Source of the DNA: Actinomycetota bacterium
GTDB lineage: Bacteria; Actinomycetota; Acidimicrobiia; Acidimicrobiales; JAMCPL01
Assembly (NCBI GenBank): GCA_023379725.1
Contig: JAMCPC010000003.1
Coordinates: forward strand, 1-21,265
Length of the DNA stretch: 21,265 nucleotides
Direction of reading: 5' to 3'
Shown here: positions 1 to 9,412 of the stretch, one piece after another
Position numbering within the stretch: the first letter of the stretch is position 1
Layout of the letters: every line of letters starts with the position of its first letter
The notes under the pieces: generated by a model
Seen by the model: only the letters and a program-made list of their open reading frames with translations
Told to the model about the DNA's origin: nothing
Database searches by the model: none
Translations under genes and position numbers: made by a program

Positions 1-1217
1 GGAGATACAGGCTCTCCGGCAGAATAGATATCGGTCACTACGACGACATCTGCCATCGCTAAAGGTGCCCCAAAATCACCAGCGAGCATACCGATCCTGC
101 TGTAGCGGTGAGGTTGAAAAACGACCACTATCCTACTATGCTGCAGTAACCTAGCCGCTTTGATGGCAGCGCTGACCTCACCAGGTAGATGTGCGTAATC
201 ATCTATAAATATCACCCCATGACTTGACCCCCTCCTCTGAAACCGTCTGGCCACACCTCCAAATCGTGCCAAGCCGGTCACCACTGAACCAGGAGACCCT
301 CCGGCATAGATTGCAGTCGCTGCAGCCAATGCTGCATTACGGAGGTTGTGCTCTCCGATGACAGGTATCCCAAACTTCTCAGGGAGCAGACTCCCATTCC
401 TTGCGAGTTCAAACCGTGAGCCATCTACATGGGTTTCTGCGTTTACCACCCTCCATGTAGCAGATTCATCGGTACCAACGGATTCACCACCCAACTCCCT
501 TGCAATTGCAAGCGCACGCGGATCATCTCCGTTCACGACTACTGTTCGTTTTGCATTACCGGCAAACTGACCGAATGCATCTACCAGGGAATCAAAATCA
601 CCGTAGTAGTCCAAGTGATCAGGCTCTATATTAGTTATAACAGCTATATCGGTATCCAGTACCAAAAATGTCCCATCGCTCTCATCAGCCTCTACCACCG
701 CCAGATCGCCAGTGTCCCATACGGCATTTGTATCTGATTCATTGATATCTCCACCGACCAGGAATGATGGGTGCAGACCGGCTTCCACTAGACATAGAGA
801 GAGCATAGATGTAGTAGTGGTCTTTCCGTGGGTACCTGATACAGATATAACCTGCTTATCCTGGAAGATAGAGTACAGCATTTCCGCACGGCTAAATATC
901 TGGATACCGTTTGTACGGGCTGCTGCCAGCTCCGGATTATTGTATGGGATTGCCGAAGAGGCAACAACCATATCTGCATCGCCAATGTTGCCTGGATCAT
1001 GTCCTATAACAACCGGTACGCCTAAAGCGTTCAAGCGATCAATCACAGGTGACCTCTTCAGGTCACTACCATGTACATCGTGCCCCCGGGTTGCAAGAAG
1101 GGTGGAGATGGCACTCATACCGGCACCACCTGCTCCGATTACATGAATATTACGCCTACCGGCAAGATCAGCAGTGAGGCGAGAGGTGGACTCAATCTTT
1201 TGTGTCCGCATCTTCAT
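1..1217 (-). CDS. murC: UDP-N-acetylmuramate--L-alanine ligase MurC (3' end beyond window)
   Basis: MurC adds L-alanine to UDP-MurNAc with ATP, the first step in building the peptidoglycan stem peptide, in the cytoplasm. My translation of the minus strand is open from the ATG at 1217 to the window edge, about 405 residues, so roughly the last 60-80 residues of a normal 450-490 residue MurC are missing. The N-terminal Rossmann motif HVIGAGGAGMSAI, the ATP-binding loop SGTHGKTTTT, the DDYAHLPGEV segment (usually DYxHHPxE) and VVFQPHRYSR all fit MurC rather than MurD, MurE or MurF. The ATG overlaps the murG stop as ATGA, so translation is probably coupled; a second ATG follows at 1211. It is the last visible gene of the dcw cluster, and the usual followers (murB, ftsQ, ftsA/ftsZ) lie outside the window. 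Confidence 0.95.
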   Translation of the reverse strand, partial: MKMRTQKIESTSRLTADLAGRRNIHVIGAGGAGMSAISTLLATRGHDVHGSDLKRSPVIDRLNALGVPVVIGHDPGNIGDADMVVASSAIPYNNPELAAARTNGIQIFSRAEMLYSIFQDKQVISVSGTHGKTTTTSMLSLCLVEAGLHPSFLVGGDINESDTNAVWDTGDLAVVEADESDGTFLVLDTDIAVITNIEPDHLDYYGDFDSLVDAFGQFAGNAKRTVVVNGDDPRALAIARELGGESVGTDESATWRVVNAETHVDGSRFELARNGSLLPEKFGIPVIGEHNLRNAALAAATAIYAGGSPGSVVTGLARFGGVARRFQRRGSSHGVIFIDDYAHLPGEVSAAIKAARLLQHSRIVVVFQPHRYSRIGMLAGDFGAPLAMADVVVVTDIYSAGEPVS

Positions 1218-2500
1218 GGGTGCCTATCACTCTTCTCTGTACAGCGCTCTACCAGGTCGGCCAAGTTGGAGGTACCGTAACTGTTATCAAGATCCGGATA
1301 AGCAGCTGACATCTTCTCCAATCTACTTCTATTGTCTACTATATCTTTTAGAACCTCACCCAGCCTGGCAACCGTAATATCTTTCTCCTCTAGCATGATT
1401 GCCGCGCCCATTGACGTCAATATTGCCGCATTAGCTTCCTGGTGGCGCGACGGAGCTCCTGGGAGGGGAATCAGTAAAGCAGGGACTGCTGCCACCGACA
1501 ACTCCCCCACTGTGACAGCACCAGCTCGGCATATAACAAAATCTGCGGCGAGATAAGCCCTGTCCATCCTAGGTTCGTAGCCCACCTGCCTGTAATATAT
1601 CCTGCCACCATCTTCGCTACCTGCTCGGCTACCGGCACTACATGGCAATCCCAGGCGTTCAGCATACCCAGCCGCCTCCTGCAGGAATCTCTCACCTACT
1701 ATATGATACACGGCCAGATCATCTCGATCCGTCCACGTTGAAGAGACCTCCATCACAAGTTCGTTCAATCTACGGGCACCCAGAGAACCACCTACTGCAA
1801 TGACCACTGTCCTGCCCTCCGGTATACCCAGGGCGCCTCTGGCCGAATGACGCAGTTTTTCCGCTTCCTTCAAGTTCTTCATCATCCCTTGCCGATCCTC
1901 TCCGATAGGCAGGTAATCCTCTTCAGATGGTCTACCAATAATTGTCCTGCGAGCAATTCCTGCCTCAATTATTCCAGAACTTACAGGCATGCCGGTCACT
2001 TGCTCCCTTGCCAGACCAGTACCTGGCCATGCTACCGCTACCGCCCGGGCAAAATATGAAAGAACGCGATTGGACCTACCAGCTATTGCATCCACATTGA
2101 CCACTACCAACGGTACGCGCAAAGACACGCCAGCCAATGCAGGAGCAATGGCACTGTATCCACCGAAAACTACGACAGCATACGGCCTATTGACAACCAT
2201 CAGTTTAATAGATTGGAGCAGGGCAGCGAGAAGATCGATACCGAAGTATGCCATCTCCAATGGATATTTGATTACGCTGGCAAGCGACGACCTGCCCGCG
2301 ACACGGGGTATCCCTCGACCCGGAAGATAATAGGTGTCAAAAGCTGCCGATGACCAGACTTTGCGTTCCAAGCCCCTTCTACCGCCTATCAGCCCGATCT
2401 TCATAGTTGATTTCCGCCTACCAAGCTCTTCCGCCAATCGCAACGCAGGCAAGGCATGACCGGCAGTTCCACCTCCAGCAATTAAAGCATAATATCTCAT
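1214..2500 (-). CDS. murG: UDP-GlcNAc transferase MurG, enlarged between the two domains
   Basis: MurG moves GlcNAc from UDP-GlcNAc to lipid I to make lipid II on the inner face of the membrane. The 428-residue product has the N-terminal GGGTAGHALPAL loop, the linker-side GGSLGARRLNE loop (about 238-247) and the C-terminal sugar-nucleotide motif CRAGAVTVGEL followed by PLPGAPSRHQEANA. MurG is usually about 355-375 residues. The extra length is mostly a charged stretch at about 186-217 between the two Rossmann domains, plus some before IYYRQVGY. The usual (H)EQN/EAN-x-PG motif reads VNVDAIAG here. The start is the ATG at 2500; no strong Shine-Dalgarno is visible, although ftsW ends 43 bases upstream in what looks like the same transcript. 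The stop overlaps the murC start (ATGA). Confidence 0.95.
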   Translation of the reverse strand: MRYYALIAGGGTAGHALPALRLAEELGRRKSTMKIGLIGGRRGLERKVWSSAAFDTYYLPGRGIPRVAGRSSLASVIKYPLEMAYFGIDLLAALLQSIKLMVVNRPYAVVVFGGYSAIAPALAGVSLRVPLVVVNVDAIAGRSNRVLSYFARAVAVAWPGTGLAREQVTGMPVSSGIIEAGIARRTIIGRPSEEDYLPIGEDRQGMMKNLKEAEKLRHSARGALGIPEGRTVVIAVGGSLGARRLNELVMEVSSTWTDRDDLAVYHIVGERFLQEAAGYAERLGLPCSAGSRAGSEDGGRIYYRQVGYEPRMDRAYLAADFVICRAGAVTVGELSVAAVPALLIPLPGAPSRHQEANAAILTSMGAAIMLEEKDITVARLGEVLKDIVDNRSRLEKMSAAYPDLDNSYGTSNLADLVERCTEKSDRHP

Positions 2501-2543
2501 GCTACTGCATCATCTCATCAAATCCTACCGGTCTCATTAGGCA

Positions 2544-3734
2544 CTATCCTACAGGGGTACTGAACACCGGATGGTTCATGGATACTCTCATCTTGCCACC
2601 ATCTATAACCCTAAGTCCCCTCTCTGAATCACGCGCAATACGTAGCAGTACTCCGACAGCGGCCATAGTTATAAGCATTGACGATCCGCCATATGACACA
2701 AATGGCAAAGGAATTCCGGTCACCGGCAACAGACCCAATGCGGCCCCCATATTTATCAGAGACTCTGCAGCCAGCCAACTTGTAATACCCAGAGCAAGCA
2801 GCGACTCGAATTTACCTGTTGCCCTGCTCGCTATGCGCAGACCCATCAGTATAAGCAATAGTATCAGACCGACTATGAGCAGCGTGCCAATAAGGCCAGT
2901 CTGTTCGCCTACTACCGAAAATATAAAGTCAGTATGAGCATGAGGAAGGAAACCCCATTGGGCAGATCCACGGCCCAGCCCGACACCGGTAGCTCCCCCT
3001 GTGCCGAAACTCACCAATGACTGTACTACCTGGTAGCCGGAGCCATACGCATGTGCAAAGGGATGGATGAATGATAGAAGCCTTGCCCGCCTGTACGGTG
3101 CCGCAAAAGCCAACCCCGTACCGATAATGCCCATGACGCCTACGATCTTGACAACAGTCGAAACAGCCAACCCCGATGCAGTCATCATAGCAACGGTCAT
3201 TGCCACTATAACGATGGTAGTTCCCAGGTCAGGCTGTTTCACGATCAACGCGCAGGCTACCGCCAAAGCACCAAGCAACGGGATAAGAACATCTTTGGCC
3301 TTCCATCCATCACCAGTACGCCTAGCGAGAAGGTCGGCTGCAAAGACGCACCAGGCGAACTTCATAATCTCCGAAGGCTGTATAGTAACCGGTCCAAGCG
3401 CAATCCACCTGCTCGACCCGGAGACGCTCTGTCCCACACCGGGTAGCAGCACGGCCAGAAGTAGAATAAAGCCACCTCCCAACATTACATAGCGAAGCTT
3501 GCGTAGAGCAGATGTCGGCACCAGCAATGCTACAATAGCCACGACAACCCCTCCGGCTATCCATATCACCTGGCGCAAAAATACAGACCATACCGATCCA
3601 TAGGTAACCAGAGAGCTGTAAGGTGACGAAGCAAGCACCATGACCACACCGGAACCCAGTAATAATGCCACACAAACTACTATTACCAATGACGGCCTTG
3701 TCCTTCCAAACGTGGATCGTATCCTCGTAATCAT
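2544..3734 (-). CDS. ftsW: SEDS peptidoglycan glycosyltransferase FtsW
   Basis: FtsW polymerises lipid II into septal glycan and works with the class B PBP encoded upstream. The 396-residue product is a polytopic membrane protein of about ten helices. It carries SEDS landmarks: QPSEIMKF (about 119-126), KQPDLGTT with the essential Asp (about 166-173), GVGLGRG, GFLPHAHTDFIFSVVGEQ (about 261-278) and NMGAALGLLPVTGIPLPF near the C-terminus. I chose the ATG at 3734, not an in-frame start further up, because GGAGGT lies 5 bases before it and the ATG overlaps the murD TGA as ATGA. The C-terminal tail after the last helix is short and basic. It could in principle be RodA, but the place between murD and murG is that of FtsW. 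Confidence 0.95.
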   Translation of the reverse strand: MITRIRSTFGRTRPSLVIVVCVALLLGSGVVMVLASSPYSSLVTYGSVWSVFLRQVIWIAGGVVVAIVALLVPTSALRKLRYVMLGGGFILLLAVLLPGVGQSVSGSSRWIALGPVTIQPSEIMKFAWCVFAADLLARRTGDGWKAKDVLIPLLGALAVACALIVKQPDLGTTIVIVAMTVAMMTASGLAVSTVVKIVGVMGIIGTGLAFAAPYRRARLLSFIHPFAHAYGSGYQVVQSLVSFGTGGATGVGLGRGSAQWGFLPHAHTDFIFSVVGEQTGLIGTLLIVGLILLLILMGLRIASRATGKFESLLALGITSWLAAESLINMGAALGLLPVTGIPLPFVSYGGSSMLITMAAVGVLLRIARDSERGLRVIDGGKMRVSMNHPVFSTPVG

Positions 3735-5089
3735 AGAGTACCTCCATTTCTCATTATCTCCTCCACACACATCCGGAAATCATCACCCCTCTGAGCATAT
3801 GATTTATACCAATCATACGACGAGCAGGCGGGTGAGAGTAACACCACTCCGGGATTGTCGGCCAGCCGTGTAGCCACAACTACCGCATCTTTCATCGAAC
3901 TGGCTAGCGTCACAGGGCACATATCGGACATGGCGGACTCTACCTCTCTGCCGGATTCGCCTATGGCAACCACACTCTTCAAGAAGTCTGCGTAATCACG
4001 TAATATCCCAAGGTCGAGACCCTTGCTACGACCACCTGCTATAAGCACTATGCGTCCCTGTCCGTACGTCTCCCCTATACCAGCAATTGCTACAGCCGTC
4101 GAACTCGGTGTAGTCGACTTTGAATCATCGATATACTTCACCCCGTTATAATCTGCAATGGACTCTACGCGATGCGGTAAGCCACGAAATTGCAGCAGCC
4201 CTTTCACGCAGCCCTCAATTGAGGCTCCTGCATTGATAGCGATCGCCATCGCTGCCAATGCATTGTCTACATCATGGGGCATAGAACGATATAATGAATG
4301 CACTGGAAGTAGCTCTTCTCCGTCTGGTGACAGCAGCATGTCACCCGCTCGATGCCACATCCCATGAGTTCCTCCCCATGTCACCAAGGACGCCCCAGTA
4401 GATTCCGCTCTGCGTGCCTCTGCCATCACGATCTGATCGCACGCATTTGCAACCACTACACTCTCTGCTTCTATGCCCTCCCACATCCTGGCTTTAGACA
4501 GCCTGTAGTCATCGATATCTTTGTGCCAATCGAGATGGTCCGGCTGGAAATTCAACCATGCTCCCACATCAGGTGCAAGATTGGGAGTAGTTGCCAGCTG
4601 AAATGAGGACAGTTCGGCGACTACCACATCCAGCAGAGAACTGTCCACGGAGATCAAGGGGGTGCCTATATTGCCGGCAGCCTGCACATGCATGCCTGAC
4701 TCTGCCAGCATACGGGTCACAAGCGTAACTACCGTTGTTTTCCCATTCGTTCCGGTAATAGCGACAAGGGGTACTTTCAATCTTGAGCGGGCAAGAGCTA
4801 TCTCGCTGGTAAGCTTATCGCCTGCCAGCTTGTGTACCAGATGAGAGGGAGGTACTCCGGGGCTGACTACGACCTGTGATGCTCTTTCAATCAGATGTTT
4901 CAGCTGTTCTGCGCTGGGTGCACGAACTACCGTGACCGCCCCAGGGGAGGCACTATCGATACTGGCACCACTACCGGTCGATAATGTGGCTTCATCATCT
5001 ACTACGACCACATCCAATCCCTCCCCTGAGAGCACCGAGGTAACTGCCTGGCCGGTAACTCCAGCTCCAAAGACCATTACATAACTCAT
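3731..5089 (-). CDS. murD: UDP-MurNAc-L-Ala--D-glutamate ligase MurD
   Basis: MurD adds D-glutamate to UDP-MurNAc-L-Ala in the cytoplasm. The 452-residue product has the normal family length. It starts with a Rossmann motif (VMVFGAGVTGQAV), then the ATP loop ITGTNGKTTV (111-120), NFQPDHLDWH (about 180-189), the LSKARMW segment with the Lys that is carbamylated in the family (about 199), and the C-terminal YIDDSKSTTPSS and LIAGGRSKG motifs. An open frame continues about 39 codons upstream through mraY, but the ATG at 5089 gives the correct N-terminus and overlaps the mraY TGA as ATGA. No strong Shine-Dalgarno precedes it, which fits termination-reinitiation. The stop overlaps the ftsW start in the same way. 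Confidence 0.96.
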   Translation of the reverse strand: MSYVMVFGAGVTGQAVTSVLSGEGLDVVVVDDEATLSTGSGASIDSASPGAVTVVRAPSAEQLKHLIERASQVVVSPGVPPSHLVHKLAGDKLTSEIALARSRLKVPLVAITGTNGKTTVVTLVTRMLAESGMHVQAAGNIGTPLISVDSSLLDVVVAELSSFQLATTPNLAPDVGAWLNFQPDHLDWHKDIDDYRLSKARMWEGIEAESVVVANACDQIVMAEARRAESTGASLVTWGGTHGMWHRAGDMLLSPDGEELLPVHSLYRSMPHDVDNALAAMAIAINAGASIEGCVKGLLQFRGLPHRVESIADYNGVKYIDDSKSTTPSSTAVAIAGIGETYGQGRIVLIAGGRSKGLDLGILRDYADFLKSVVAIGESGREVESAMSDMCPVTLASSMKDAVVVATRLADNPGVVLLSPACSSYDWYKSYAQRGDDFRMCVEEIMRNGGTL

Positions 5090-6129
5090 GTCTTCGACAG
5101 CAACCTGGTGATCGAGAGATAGTCTGCATAGAACAGCCCCAGCGCCAATGCAGCAAAAAGCCCGGCCATAATCCAGAATCGCACTATTACTGTAGATTCG
5201 GGCCATCCGCTGAGCTCAAAGTGATGATGGAGTGGTGCCATCTTCAAAATTCTTCGATGAAACAATTTATAACTGATGACCTGGGCGACAACAGACAACG
5301 TGACTATGACAAACAACCCCCCCAATACCGGTAGAAGAAGTTGAAGGTTCATCATGACAGCGATACCTGCCAGACCGCTCCCCAATGCCAGCGAACCCGT
5401 ATCACCCATGAATATACGTGCCGGAGCAGCATTCCACCACAGGAAACCGACGCATGCTCCAGCAAAGGCTACAGATGCCAGGCTCAGATCAAGCGATGAA
5501 GATATCCTGTAGATGCTGAAGTGCCGGAACTGCCAGTACCCTATAATCGAGAGCACAGCAAATACCAGCGTAAGCGAGCCAGCTGCCAACCCATCAAGGC
5601 CGTCAGTCAAGTTTACAGCATTGGAAGATCCGACCACAATGAGCATGACCCATACTATCCAACCAATCGTTCCGAGATCTACCCCTGTAGAATTGAATCT
5701 GGTGTAGGTAAGAAAGGTATTCATATGGGCAAGTTTCTCCGCACCCAATGCAAATAATGAAGCGACAACGACTTGCGATATGAGTTTGGCGCGCTTATTC
5801 AACCCAAGGTTTCTCTTATTATGTACCTTCAACCAGTCATCTACAAAGCCAATCAATCCGAATGATACGGCAAGACCGACAACCAGCATACCGCTGGCGC
5901 TCATACGAACTGCAGTTGCCAAATGTGCCACTATATATCCTACGAAAATAGCAACAAGTAGAGCTATGCCTCCCATAGTCGGCGTGCCCTCTTTGGAGCG
6001 ATGCATGGAAGGCCCGTCCTCCCTTATATACTGCCCAATTGATCGGCTTACCAGCCAACGCCTGAGTAAGGGGGTAAGGAATACAGCAGCTATAAGCGCA
6101 ATACCGCCTGCAACCATTAGACCTAGCAT
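5086..6129 (-). CDS. mraY: Phospho-MurNAc-pentapeptide translocase MraY
   Basis: MraY transfers phospho-MurNAc-pentapeptide to undecaprenyl phosphate, giving lipid I in the membrane. The 347-residue product is polytopic and has the full signature: GTPTMGG near residue 50, FVDDWLKVHNKRNLGL with the Asp pair at about 97-98, NLTDGLDGLAAG (about 173-184), FMGDTGSLALG (about 240-250) and the cytoplasmic HHHFELSGWPE loop (from about 301). The ATG at 6129 is preceded by GGAGG with 6 bases of spacing and overlaps the murE stop by 7 bases. The gene directly upstream is murE; murF, which makes its substrate and normally sits between them, is not here. Confidence 0.97.
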   Translation of the reverse strand: MLGLMVAGGIALIAAVFLTPLLRRWLVSRSIGQYIREDGPSMHRSKEGTPTMGGIALLVAIFVGYIVAHLATAVRMSASGMLVVGLAVSFGLIGFVDDWLKVHNKRNLGLNKRAKLISQVVVASLFALGAEKLAHMNTFLTYTRFNSTGVDLGTIGWIVWVMLIVVGSSNAVNLTDGLDGLAAGSLTLVFAVLSIIGYWQFRHFSIYRISSSLDLSLASVAFAGACVGFLWWNAAPARIFMGDTGSLALGSGLAGIAVMMNLQLLLPVLGGLFVIVTLSVVAQVISYKLFHRRILKMAPLHHHFELSGWPESTVIVRFWIMAGLFAALALGLFYADYLSITRLLSKT

Positions 6130-7574
6130 GCTGACCCTCCTGCTCCAATGGCATCAATACAGCTGCGAACGACCTCGGCATCGTCAAAGTGCGATACCTC
6201 TCCCCTGGACTCCATGGTGGTCTCGTGTCCCTTGCCAGCAATCACAGCCACATCACCTGCACCAAGGGATCTAATAGCATGCTCTATCGCCTCACGCCGG
6301 TCTATGTGTATTTCCACCCTGGCACGATCTCCATCATCTACTCCACCTATGATTTCGCGTATAATCTCTTCAGGCTCCTCGTATCGTGAGTTGTCTGATG
6401 TCAAGATAACTCTGTCTGCCAGTGAAGATGCTACCTGTCCCATGCGCGGCCTCTTCAGCCGATCCCTGTTGCCTCCGCACCCAAATACACACACGACCTT
6501 GCCACCCGATACAGGTACTATCCGGCGAGCCGATTTCAACAACTCTTCCAAAGCTTCAGGCGTATGAGCAAAATCTACTACCACAAAACGACGGTTGGGC
6601 ATCTCATAGACATTAGACCTCCCCGGTAGAGGCAGCATACTCGCCAAACCATCTAATATCGTATTATATGGTATTCCAAGAGCGGATGCAACACGGGCAG
6701 CCGCGGCTGCATTACGTATATTGTGCATTCCGACCATGGGGATACGAATACGCATGTCGTCGAGGATGAACGAACTACCCGATGCCTCTATCGAGACGTC
6801 ACGTACGTCACTGTCGTCGAAGGTCAGAACGTCCATACCTGACACCCTTTTGGCAAGCAGCCTGCCCCACTCGTCTCCGGTATAGATCACCGCAGTATTC
6901 ACCCGGTCGGGGGTAAAAAGTGCGGCCTTTGCTTCAAAATAACCGTTCATGGTCACATGAAAGTCAAGATGCTCTGGGGAGAGGTTAGTAAATACGGCCA
7001 CGTCGAAATGGATAGCATCTACCCGATGCTGGACAATACCGTGAGAGGATATCTCCATAGACACTGCTTTCGTCCCTGATGCAACAGCGTCTGCAAGTAT
7101 CCTTTGCAGATCGGGTGATTCAGGAGTGGTCCTGGCACTCCCCAATGTGCCTATTGTCCGCGTAGGGATACCGCCAGCTTCCAGAATTGATGCGATCATA
7201 TGGGTAACCGTGGTTTTCCCATTTGTACCCGTGGCTCCTACCATGACCAACGACTGTGATGGGTGACGGTAAAAATTGGCAGAGATGACCGCCATAGCAG
7301 CCCTGGCGTTACCCTCTTCGACAATCACCTGCGATACCGGCAACGACAATCGTCGTTCCACCAACAATGCATGCGCTCCACTGCTGGTAGCCTGCGAAGC
7401 AAAATCGTGACCATCTGTATACTCCCCGGCAAGGCAACAAAAGAGGGATCCCTCTTTTACATTACGCGAGTCGTACTCAATAGAAGAGACAGTGATGTCT
7501 TGGATAGAGGTGCCGTCAGGGTAGCAGGCTACATCCACCACTTTCAATCCCTCTATCACATCAGCCAGTATCAC
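6123..7574 (-). CDS. murE: UDP-MurNAc-tripeptide synthetase MurE
   Basis: MurE adds the third amino acid of the stem peptide, meso-diaminopimelate or L-lysine. The 483-residue product has the N-terminal YDSRNVKEGSLFCCL motif, the ATP loop GATGTNGKTT (113-122), SMEISSHGI, NLSPEHLDFH, the carbamylated-Lys segment EAKAALF (Lys about 216) and the C-terminal VIAGKGHE. The specificity loop reads DNSR (394-397) instead of the DNPR typical of diaminopimelate-adding enzymes. The Arg that contacts diaminopimelate is kept, so I favour diaminopimelate, with less certainty than usual. The start is GTG at 7574, with GGGA 5-6 bases before it and only two bases after the ftsI stop. Length and motifs show one enzyme only, so this is not a MurE-MurF fusion. 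Confidence 0.95.
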   Translation of the reverse strand: MILADVIEGLKVVDVACYPDGTSIQDITVSSIEYDSRNVKEGSLFCCLAGEYTDGHDFASQATSSGAHALLVERRLSLPVSQVIVEEGNARAAMAVISANFYRHPSQSLVMVGATGTNGKTTVTHMIASILEAGGIPTRTIGTLGSARTTPESPDLQRILADAVASGTKAVSMEISSHGIVQHRVDAIHFDVAVFTNLSPEHLDFHVTMNGYFEAKAALFTPDRVNTAVIYTGDEWGRLLAKRVSGMDVLTFDDSDVRDVSIEASGSSFILDDMRIRIPMVGMHNIRNAAAAARVASALGIPYNTILDGLASMLPLPGRSNVYEMPNRRFVVVDFAHTPEALEELLKSARRIVPVSGGKVVCVFGCGGNRDRLKRPRMGQVASSLADRVILTSDNSRYEEPEEIIREIIGGVDDGDRARVEIHIDRREAIEHAIRSLGAGDVAVIAGKGHETTMESRGEVSHFDDAEVVRSCIDAIGAGGSAC

Positions 7575-7576
7575 GG

Positions 7577-9409
7577 CTATCCCAGCCTCGTACCCCTGCC
7601 ATCCACTGCAGCGTTGACCTGAGATCTAAGCGAACCGAGTGGATTAAAATAGCCGTACGGATTGGGACCGCCAACTGATGGAAAGTTTATAGGACGATAC
7701 TTTCCTCCGGTGATAAAACCTCCCGGCGTCTCCGGAATGTGAAAACGGTTAACCGCATATTGCATGATTTGACTGAATACCGGCGCAGCTGCAGAGCCAC
7801 CAAAATACTGATCAGGCCTGTCGATTACAACGCAAGCTGATAGCACCGGGTCCTGAGAAGGTAGGAATCCGCAGAAGGTTCCCCAATATGCTCCGGGAAC
7901 ATATCCTCCACCGTTTGGGCTGGTCACCTTAGATGTTCCCGTCTTGCCAGACACATCATACCCGGGCACGCCAGCTTTTACTCCAGTACCATACATAACT
8001 ACCCTTTCGAGCATACTAGACAATTCACTGGATGCGCTTTTACTGAATACACGACGTGTAGTAGATGCCGGCATATTGATCAACTTGCCGGTCGGCGATA
8101 TTTCAGCTCTTACCAATCTTGGGGCTACGAATACACCACCGTTAGCCACCGTGTTCATAGCATCCAACAGTTGCATTGGGGTCACACCCGTATCTTCTCC
8201 GATCGGAGTGGAGCCCATAGCTGACGCAGACCACTGTGACACCGGATTGACTATTCCCGGAGAGGCACCCGGAAAATTGAGTCCCGTAGGATGTCCAAAT
8301 CCCATAGCTGAAATCTGTTGGGAGAGCTGGATTGCGCCCAATCTCTTGGTAAGCAGTATCGTACCCAAATTGGAGGAGTACGCAATTACCTGCGTAGCGC
8401 TGTAGTTTATAACACCGTGCGACCACGCGTCGTGGAATGTCCACCCCCCCATATCGAGGTATGGAGGAATAGTTACCATGGTATTCGGCGTTATAATACC
8501 GTCCTGTAGCAACGCAGAGAAACTCACTATCTTGAATACCGACCCTGGCTCATATACCAGGTCGGTAGCCATATTCGTCGGTGACTCGGTAACGGTACGA
8601 GTCTTGGGATTCGAGTCCAGGCTGGCCATGGCAAGTATGGCTCCAGTATGCACATTCATGACTATGGCTGCTCCGCCAGTGGCTCGCTGCTTCTGCAATT
8701 CGGATGCCAGCGCCTCTTCGGTTGCATACTGAAGAGGCTCGTCTATAGTCAATTCCAGCCCGGTACCGTTTACGGCTGGCTTTATGATACGACTCCCCCC
8801 GGGCAGGGGAATCCCATCAGGAGTATAGGACTCACTCTCCCACCCCGAATGTCCGGAGAGTAACTTATTATACTGGTATTCCAGACCTGCGGCACCAATT
8901 CCCTGCCAATTCACAGTTCCTATAGCCGGTTGTGCCAATGCTCCCGCCGGGTATATTCTCACGCTCACTGGCTGCGTAGTGATACCAGTCAACCCTAAAT
9001 TCATGACACTCGTAGCTGTAGACTGGGCTAAATCGGTAGCAATTACTACATAACCGCTCTTCTCGCTCATCAGCGTAGTAAGCTGACTCGTTTTCTCTCC
9101 CAGCAAAGATGCCAGCTTGGTCGCATCATTTGCTGGGTGGTGTATGAGGAAGGGGTCAGCCACGATATCCTCCCGCTGTACAGATTCAGCAAGCAATCTA
9201 CCGTCACGCGCATATATAGGGCCTCGAATCGCCGGCACATAGACTCTCTGAGCCGATTCATTCCTGCCATACGCAGCATATACAGGAGCATGAATGACCT
9301 GGACATAGGCCAGTCTCATCAACAGTGCCAGGAACGCCAGGATAACGCCCACTGTAATAAAACTTACCCTTCCCTTCGGTAATTGGCTCTTACGTAGACT
9401 CTTACGCAT
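7577..9409 (-). CDS. ftsI: Septal class B penicillin-binding protein (FtsI/PBP3)
   Basis: This is the transpeptidase that crosslinks septal peptidoglycan together with FtsW. The 610-residue product has a basic cytoplasmic tail, one membrane helix (about 15-38), a PBP dimerisation domain with RGPIYARDGRLLA (about 62-74), and a C-terminal transpeptidase domain. The domain has the three catalytic motifs: PGSVFK with Ser290 and Lys293, SSN at 345-347, and KTG at 489-491. No PASTA repeats follow, and the C-terminus is a short Pro/Gly-rich tail. The ATG at 9409 has GGAAGGT 5 bases upstream, overlapping the end of the ftsL-like gene (three-base gap). Position and domain content fit FtsI; in Streptomyces or mycobacterial naming it would be PbpB. 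Confidence 0.95.
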   Translation of the reverse strand: MRKSLRKSQLPKGRVSFITVGVILAFLALLMRLAYVQVIHAPVYAAYGRNESAQRVYVPAIRGPIYARDGRLLAESVQREDIVADPFLIHHPANDATKLASLLGEKTSQLTTLMSEKSGYVVIATDLAQSTATSVMNLGLTGITTQPVSVRIYPAGALAQPAIGTVNWQGIGAAGLEYQYNKLLSGHSGWESESYTPDGIPLPGGSRIIKPAVNGTGLELTIDEPLQYATEEALASELQKQRATGGAAIVMNVHTGAILAMASLDSNPKTRTVTESPTNMATDLVYEPGSVFKIVSFSALLQDGIITPNTMVTIPPYLDMGGWTFHDAWSHGVINYSATQVIAYSSNLGTILLTKRLGAIQLSQQISAMGFGHPTGLNFPGASPGIVNPVSQWSASAMGSTPIGEDTGVTPMQLLDAMNTVANGGVFVAPRLVRAEISPTGKLINMPASTTRRVFSKSASSELSSMLERVVMYGTGVKAGVPGYDVSGKTGTSKVTSPNGGGYVPGAYWGTFCGFLPSQDPVLSACVVIDRPDQYFGGSAAAPVFSQIMQYAVNRFHIPETPGGFITGGKYRPINFPSVGGPNPYGYFNPLGSLRSQVNAAVDGRGTRLG

Positions 9410-9412
9410 TCT

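Noticed and set aside
3067..3492. Long plus-strand open frames opposite the dcw genes (for example 3067-3492, 5780-6274, 6148-6567, 7944-8405)
   Set aside because: They are antisense to well-supported genes, have low-complexity translations and no ribosome sites.
3735..3770. Longer ftsW frame starting at 3770
   Set aside because: It overlaps murD by 40 bases and lacks a ribosome site; the ATG at 3734 has GGAGGT and an ATGA overlap.
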